Shown here: one piece after another, positions 59,710 to 64,000 of the stretch
Position numbering within the stretch: position 1 is the stretch's first letter
Layout: the number at the start of each line of letters is the position of its first letter
Assembly: GCF_001889525.1 (NCBI RefSeq)
Contig: NZ_CP018192.1
Location: 1,437,493 to 1,501,492 of the forward strand
Source: Granulibacter bethesdensis
Lineage (GTDB): Bacteria > Pseudomonadota > Alphaproteobacteria > Acetobacterales > Acetobacteraceae
DNA length: 64,000 bases
Reading direction: 5' to 3'
Program-made: the position numbers and the translations under genes
Notes under the pieces: generated by a model
Told to the model about the DNA's origin: nothing
The model's database searches: none
What the model saw: the letters and a program-made list of their open reading frames with translations, nothing else

Positions 59710-60720
59710 TCATCCATCCGTCGTGAGGATGATTTTACCAGTATGCGCACTGCTCTCCATCATGCGATGCGCTTCCTCTGCCTTATGAAGCGGAAAAACC
59801 GCATGAACATGCGGTCCGATCCGACCTGCTGACAATAGCGGCCAGACATGCTCCTTCAATGCCTGGGCGATAGCAGCTTTTTCCTCCTTGCTGCGTGGGC
59901 GCAGGGTCGAGCCGGTCAGGGTCAGACGTCTGGTCATGACACGGGCCAGATCAGCCTCCCCTTTCGCCCCCCCCTGCAACGCGATCGTCACCAGCCGTCC
60001 ACCGACAGCCAGGGAGCGGATATTCGCCGCCAGATACGATCCGCCGATCATATCCAGAATCACATCCACCCCTTTTTTGCCGGTGAATTCAGCCACCGCA
60101 TCGGCAAAATTCTCTGTCTTGTAGTCAATGCTTTCCACGGCTCCCCATGCCCGGCAGGCTGCGCATTTCTCTGCCCCGCCGGCCGTCGCATACACAGTCG
60201 CCCCCATCGTGGATGCAAGCTGGATCGCCGTACTGCCGATCCCACCCGAGCCGCCATGGACCAGCAATTTCTCTCCTTTCTGCAACCGACCAAGCATGAA
60301 TACATTGGCCCAGACAGTGAAAAATGTCTCCGGCAACGCGGCCGCGCGAATGTCATCGAAGCCTTCCGGGTAAGGCAGGCACTGCGTAGCAGGAACAACA
60401 CAGTATTCTGCATATCCCCCGCCATTTGTCAGTGCGGTGACTTTTTCACCTCGTTGCAGGGTCGTAACACCTGCTCCCAGCGTGGCCACCTCTCCCGCCA
60501 CCTCCAACCCCAGATGTGGGCTGGCATCCGGCGGCGGCGGATACAGTCCGCTACGCTGCATAAGGTCCGGGCGGTTGATACCCGCTGCCCGTACATGAAT
60601 CAGTACCTCCCCCTCTGCCGGCACCGGCAAGGGGGCGTTTTCATACCGTAATGTTTCCGGTCCGCCCGCACCATCGACCCGAATCATCGCCATTCTGTCG
60701 GGGAGTGTCATCGATTCCAT
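59710..60720 (-). CDS. NAD(P)H:quinone oxidoreductase (zinc-free MDR family, PIG3-like)
   Basis: This 336-residue medium-chain reductase should reduce quinones with NADPH. The N-terminal catalytic domain has HVRAAGINRPDLMQRSGLYP, typical of the PIG3/quinone reductase branch and lacking zinc ligands. The Rossmann motif is HGGSGGIGSTAIQLA near residue 153. GVDVILDMIGGSYLAANIR follows. Start candidates are ATG 60720 or the next ATG, three codons on. The 135 bases up to the divergent small lipoprotein gene should contain its promoter. Confidence 0.88.
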   Translation of the reverse strand: MESMTLPDRMAMIRVDGAGGPETLRYENAPLPVPAEGEVLIHVRAAGINRPDLMQRSGLYPPPPDASPHLGLEVAGEVATLGAGVTTLQRGEKVTALTNGGGYAEYCVVPATQCLPYPEGFDDIRAAALPETFFTVWANVFMLGRLQKGEKLLVHGGSGGIGSTAIQLASTMGATVYATAGGAEKCAACRAWGAVESIDYKTENFADAVAEFTGKKGVDVILDMIGGSYLAANIRSLAVGGRLVTIALQGGAKGEADLARVMTRRLTLTGSTLRPRSKEEKAAIAQALKEHVWPLLSAGRIGPHVHAVFPLHKAEEAHRMMESSAHTGKIILTTDG

Positions 60721-60855
60721 GTTCCCGGCGTTATATTGTTCATCGCGTGCCTTCCTCTATTCATCTTCCCCATCAGAAACACGTCTCTATTGCCCTGTCG
60801 AAGCCCATGGTATCGCTTGTCCGGCTTCATTGCCTAACCGATCAGGAGATCATGT

Positions 60856-61008
60856 ATGATATCGTCCCGTACCGGGTTGTTGGCCCTTCTGCTGCTGGCC
60901 ATGGCCGCATGCGGCGTTACGCCTGAGAATATCAGCGGCCATGCAAGCGGACAGATTACCCCGCCTGCCGATCTGATGCACGCACCGACCGACAGGTCAC
61001 CCCGTTAA
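60856..61008 (+). CDS. Small lipoprotein, 50 residues
   Basis: A short frame begins at the ATG at 60856, with AGGAG seven bases upstream. It encodes a classical lipoprotein signal (basic start, LLALLLLAM, lipobox MAAC with Cys near residue 19) and a polar tail of about 30 residues. The stop is TAA at 61006-61008, 15 bases before the ClC gene. This resembles entericidin-like or other small outer-membrane lipoproteins, but the family is not recognised. The strong ribosome site, the lipobox and the tight spacing support it being real. Confidence 0.72.
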   Translation: MISSRTGLLALLLLAMAACGVTPENISGHASGQITPPADLMHAPTDRSPR

Positions 61009-61023
61009 GCGTACCCTGAAGGG

Positions 61024-62844
61024 ATGGATACTCCATCATCTCATTCCCATCGTCACCGCCAGCTGGGTGAAAAATTGCTCCATGCACCTTATGTGCTGCG
61101 AGCACTGGTGCGGGCCGATGAAATCTGGCTGACCGTTCTGGCCGCTTTCGTCGGTTGTGCGACGGGGGGATGTGTCAGCTTTATCTATTGGCTGACGCAA
61201 TGGATGCATGAGGTGATCTACGCACTCCCCGCAGGGGGAAAATTATCCGCAGCTCCCTTTCTGGAACCCTCCCGCGCTGTGCTTGGACCAATCATCGGGG
61301 GAGGCGTTGTCGGTCTGGCCTTGCTGATGGCACGGCATGTTTCCCGACAGGCTACAGTAGATCCGATTGAAGCCAATGCACTGCATGGCGGCCGCATGTC
61401 GATGACCACCAGCCTGCACGTCACGCTCCAGACGATTTTATCCAACGGATTTGGTGCGTCTGTCGGGCTGGAAGCGGGCTATACACAGATTGGCTCGGCC
61501 ATTGCCTCCCGCCTTGGCCGTTCCTTCCGGCTCCGTAGAAACGATCTGCGCATTCTTGTCGGATGTGGTGCAGCCGGCGCTATCGGTGCTGCCTTCAATG
61601 CTCCGCTGACCGGTGCATTTTATGCGTTCGAGCTTGTGATCGGGATCTACTCCCTCGCCACACTGGCGCCCGTCATGACGGCATCGATCATGGCTGTGCT
61701 GATGAATCGCGTTCTAATGGGCGGCACACCCGGATATCATCTGCAAATTCCCCTTTCTATTCCCATTGGAGACTATCCTCCCATTCTGGCGCTCAGCCTT
61801 CTGGCGGCCCTGGTGGGCATTGCCCTGATGCGCGGGGTGACGCTGATGGAAGCGTTATTTACCCGTAGCCATATCCCATACTGGGGACGCCCAGCCTTGG
61901 GTGGAATAGCGCTGGGTTTGATGGCCCTGATAACACCGCAAGTTCTGTCATCAGGCCATTCAGCCCTGCATATGGGAATTGACGCACCTTATACGCTGTC
62001 CGAAATCCTTATGCTGCTGGTTCTGAAAGCCATTGCCAGCGCCATTTCCATCGGCTCCGGCTTTCGCGGCGGCTTGTTTTTTGCCTCCCTGTTTCTGGGG
62101 GCGATGCTTGGCAAGGCTTTTGGCGCCCTGCTTCTCACCGTTTCCCTAGCATCGACACTCCCATCCACTGTCTTTGCGCTGGTTGGTATGGGTGCGCTGG
62201 CCGTCGCTGTCGTAGGGGGACCGCTGACAATGAGTTTCCTTGTGCTGGAAACCACAAGTTCCTTGCCCATGACGGTGGCTGTGCTGGCAGGCACAGTGAT
62301 TTCTTCCCTGACCGTGCGGCGGCTTTTTGGATATTCCTTCACGACGTGGCGCTTTCATCTGCGCGGAGAGGCAATCCGCAGCGCGGTGGATATCGGCTGG
62401 ATGCGCAATCTGACCGTAGGCCGGATGATGCGCAAAGACATACGCACTGTCTGCGCCACCATGACACTCGACAGATTCAGACGTGACTACCCTCTCGGGT
62501 CATCACACAGCATGATCGTGGTTGATGAGCAGAACCGCTATCTTGGCATGATTTTGCTGGCTGAAGCCCATGCCAGTGAAACAGACGCCGCTTGCATCGG
62601 TGATCTGCTGCATTTCACACACACTGTTCTAACACCGGATATGACGGTGAAAAAGGCAATCGAAACCTTTGAAAAGGCCGAAGCGGATAGTCTGGCAGTC
62701 GTGGAACAGCAACCCGACTGTCATCGCGACAGCCCCGGCACCGGAACAGTGCTGGGGCTGTTGACAGAGGCCTACGCCTTGCGGCGGTACAGTGAAGAGC
62801 TCGATCAAAGAAGACGGGAACTGTCTGGCGGTATCACGATGTAA
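61024..62844 (+). CDS. ClC-family chloride channel or transporter with C-terminal CBS domains
   Basis: This 606-residue membrane protein has the ClC fold over about residues 30-440 and a CBS pair (about 460-590, starting GRMMRKDIRTVCATM). Two of the three filter motifs of E. coli ClC differ: GSGIP corresponds to TVDPI, and GIFAP to GLFFA. In the GREGP position the sequence is GLEAG, keeping the gating glutamate. It may therefore carry a different anion or work as a channel rather than exchanger. The N-terminus is histidine-rich. It follows the small lipoprotein gene by 15 bases. Confidence 0.85.
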   Translation: MDTPSSHSHRHRQLGEKLLHAPYVLRALVRADEIWLTVLAAFVGCATGGCVSFIYWLTQWMHEVIYALPAGGKLSAAPFLEPSRAVLGPIIGGGVVGLALLMARHVSRQATVDPIEANALHGGRMSMTTSLHVTLQTILSNGFGASVGLEAGYTQIGSAIASRLGRSFRLRRNDLRILVGCGAAGAIGAAFNAPLTGAFYAFELVIGIYSLATLAPVMTASIMAVLMNRVLMGGTPGYHLQIPLSIPIGDYPPILALSLLAALVGIALMRGVTLMEALFTRSHIPYWGRPALGGIALGLMALITPQVLSSGHSALHMGIDAPYTLSEILMLLVLKAIASAISIGSGFRGGLFFASLFLGAMLGKAFGALLLTVSLASTLPSTVFALVGMGALAVAVVGGPLTMSFLVLETTSSLPMTVAVLAGTVISSLTVRRLFGYSFTTWRFHLRGEAIRSAVDIGWMRNLTVGRMMRKDIRTVCATMTLDRFRRDYPLGSSHSMIVVDEQNRYLGMILLAEAHASETDAACIGDLLHFTHTVLTPDMTVKKAIETFEKAEADSLAVVEQQPDCHRDSPGTGTVLGLLTEAYALRRYSEELDQRRRELSGGITM

Positions 62845-62889
62845 GACACTTCCGCCATTACCAAGGCAGGCAAGCAGGAAAATGTGAGA

Positions 62890-63363
62890 TCAGGGATTCT
62901 GGCGGCGTGCCAAAAGATCACGGATTTCAATCAGCAATGCTTCAGTGGGTGTCGGCACGACTTCTGCGGCAGGTTCTTCTGCCTGCTTCGCCTTGAAGCT
63001 GGACAGAGCTTTGACCAGCCAAAAAATCGCGAAACTGACGATCAGGAAATTGATGCAGTAATTCAGGAAGACGCCGACATTCAACGTCACGGCGCCCAGC
63101 CTCTGCGCCTCCGCCAGAGTGGCCGCATGCTCACCTTTCAGCGTGATGAAGATGTTGCTGAAGTCGATACCGCCCACCAGCAAGCCGATCAGAGGCATCA
63201 GCATGTCTTTCACAAGACTGTTGACGATTCCTGTGAAAGCGGCACCGATAATGATACCGACCGCAAGATCGACAACATTCCCACGCATGATGAAAGCCTG
63301 AAACTCCTCAACCCAAGCCGGTTTTTTGGCCAGACCGGAGGGAAGATTGAGTGGTGATGCCAT
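62890..63363 (-). CDS. mscL: Large-conductance mechanosensitive channel
   Basis: MscL opens under membrane tension to release solutes during osmotic downshock. The 157-residue protein has the N-terminal amphipathic helix and first pore helix (EEFQAFIMRGNVVDLAVGII), with the Gly/Ala-rich pore-lining stretch, a periplasmic loop, a second helix (VFLNYCINFLIVSFAIFWLVK) and a C-terminal helical bundle (LLIEIRDLLARR). The first 15 residues are longer than in E. coli. It converges with the ClC gene. Confidence 0.96.
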   Translation of the reverse strand: MASPLNLPSGLAKKPAWVEEFQAFIMRGNVVDLAVGIIIGAAFTGIVNSLVKDMLMPLIGLLVGGIDFSNIFITLKGEHAATLAEAQRLGAVTLNVGVFLNYCINFLIVSFAIFWLVKALSSFKAKQAEEPAAEVVPTPTEALLIEIRDLLARRQNP

Positions 63364-63502
63364 GCTTGGAACCCCTTCGTTTCTGTATTTGCGTCACCAA
63401 GAAGGGTGGAGTGATCAGAGCCAGTCAGGCAAGCGCTCATGACACAGGAAAAGCAATCCTCACGAAAACGCTATCGCTTTCCGTTCCATTCCTCTCACCG
63501 TC

Positions 63503-63937
63503 TCACACCGATCCAGCGACATAGGCGCGTAAACTGTCGACTTCATGTTCCTGCTGATTGATGCGAGCCGCGACAACGTCGCCGATACTGACAATGCCGA
63601 TAAGACGACCTTCTTCGACAACCGGAAGGTGACGGAACCGGCCTGTCGTCATTGTTTCCATGGCCGCCTCAACGGTCATGTCCGCGGACGCGGTACGAAT
63701 GCCACGCGTCATCATCTGCTCCGCGGTCAGCTCCAGCGCTTTGACACCGTAATTGGCCATCGCTCTCACCAGATCGCGTTCGCTGACGATGCCGCGTATC
63801 TCTCCCTCTGCGCCCAAAACGGGGACGGCACCGATGCGCTTGTCACTCAGCAGGACGGCGATGGCGGCAAATTCTGCCTTTGCCCCGACCGTTTCTACGG
63901 CATGTCCCTTATTTTTCAGAATAGTTCCAATAAGCAT
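63503..63937 (-). CDS. CBS domain-containing protein
   Basis: This 144-residue cytoplasmic protein consists of two CBS motifs forming one Bateman module, which usually binds adenine nucleotides. The first has RIGAVPVLGAEGEIRGIVSE, and the second GRFRHLPVVEEGRLIGIVSI. No attached catalytic domain is present, so it probably senses energy state or has another regulatory role. It is the rightmost gene of the window; bases 63938-64000 are intergenic. Confidence 0.9.
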   Translation of the reverse strand: MLIGTILKNKGHAVETVGAKAEFAAIAVLLSDKRIGAVPVLGAEGEIRGIVSERDLVRAMANYGVKALELTAEQMMTRGIRTASADMTVEAAMETMTTGRFRHLPVVEEGRLIGIVSIGDVVAARINQQEHEVDSLRAYVAGSV

Positions 63938-64000
63938 GATAACGTTCTCCCTTGCATGAATGTTGTCTTCATTGCCATTTTCGAACGATCAGATCAGAGG

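Overview
This window looks like chromosomal DNA of an alphaproteobacterium of the acetic acid bacteria type (Acetobacteraceae, Granulibacter-like). That placement is an inference from protein style (nuo, suf, lon/clpX/clpP/tig, RND efflux genes), the tRNA sequences and the generally GC-rich coding DNA; no database search was possible. Most of the window is housekeeping DNA, with one clearly AT-richer accessory block.

Layout. (1) 1-4516: the 5' part of a complex I operon on the minus strand (nuoA-B-C-D-E-F, nuoF cut by the left edge). (2) 4739-6458: two identical tRNA-Asp genes flanking a HEAT-repeat DNA alkylation repair gene, then tRNA-Val and an HU gene. (3) 6658-13339: the proteostasis cluster lon, clpX, clpP, tig, then tRNA-Leu. 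(4) 13480-15613: NAD(P)H-hydrate repair enzyme and a small CopD-like membrane protein. (5) 15803-24815: a four-gene RND efflux operon (outer membrane lipoprotein, adaptor, two tandem RND pumps of the MdtB/MdtC type). (6) 24838-30570: GH15 glycoside hydrolase, DEAD-box helicase, RNA methyltransferase. (7) 30592-37310: a complete SUF Fe-S assembly operon (Rrf2 regulator-sufB-C-D-S-U-T-A) with a palindromic, IscR-like operator candidate just upstream. (8) 37511-41744: an AT-rich archaic (Csu-type) chaperone-usher pilus operon. (9) 41781-45398: MFS transporter, an HdeD-like membrane protein fused to a possible papain-like domain, and a DUF4239 protein. (10) 45565-51926: a divergent PEP-carboxylase-like protein, a DUF4142 lipoprotein, a DUF445 protein, a small membrane protein and a transglutaminase-like protein. 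(11) 52232-58290: fusA standing alone, nucleoside hydrolase, AlkA-type glycosylase, DHFR-like protein and an overlapping pair of unknown envelope genes. (12) 58410-63937: a decayed autotransporter fragment, alpha/beta hydrolase, quinone oxidoreductase, a 50-residue lipoprotein, an atypical ClC channel with CBS domains, MscL and a CBS protein.

How the genes work together. The nuo and suf operons are functionally linked: SUF builds the Fe-S clusters that NuoB, NuoE and NuoF carry. Lon, ClpXP and trigger factor form a protein quality-control block. AlkA and the HEAT-repeat protein are two separate base-alkylation repair routes. The pilus operon, the efflux operon and the autotransporter relic are envelope functions that vary between strains.

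I did not find a clear new defence system, prophage, CRISPR array or insertion sequence. The least ordinary items are the PEP-carboxylase-like protein with altered catalytic motifs, the HdeD/papain-like fusion, the ClC protein with altered filter motifs, the minimal pilus operon without a two-domain tip subunit, and the putative Rrf2 operator of the suf operon.
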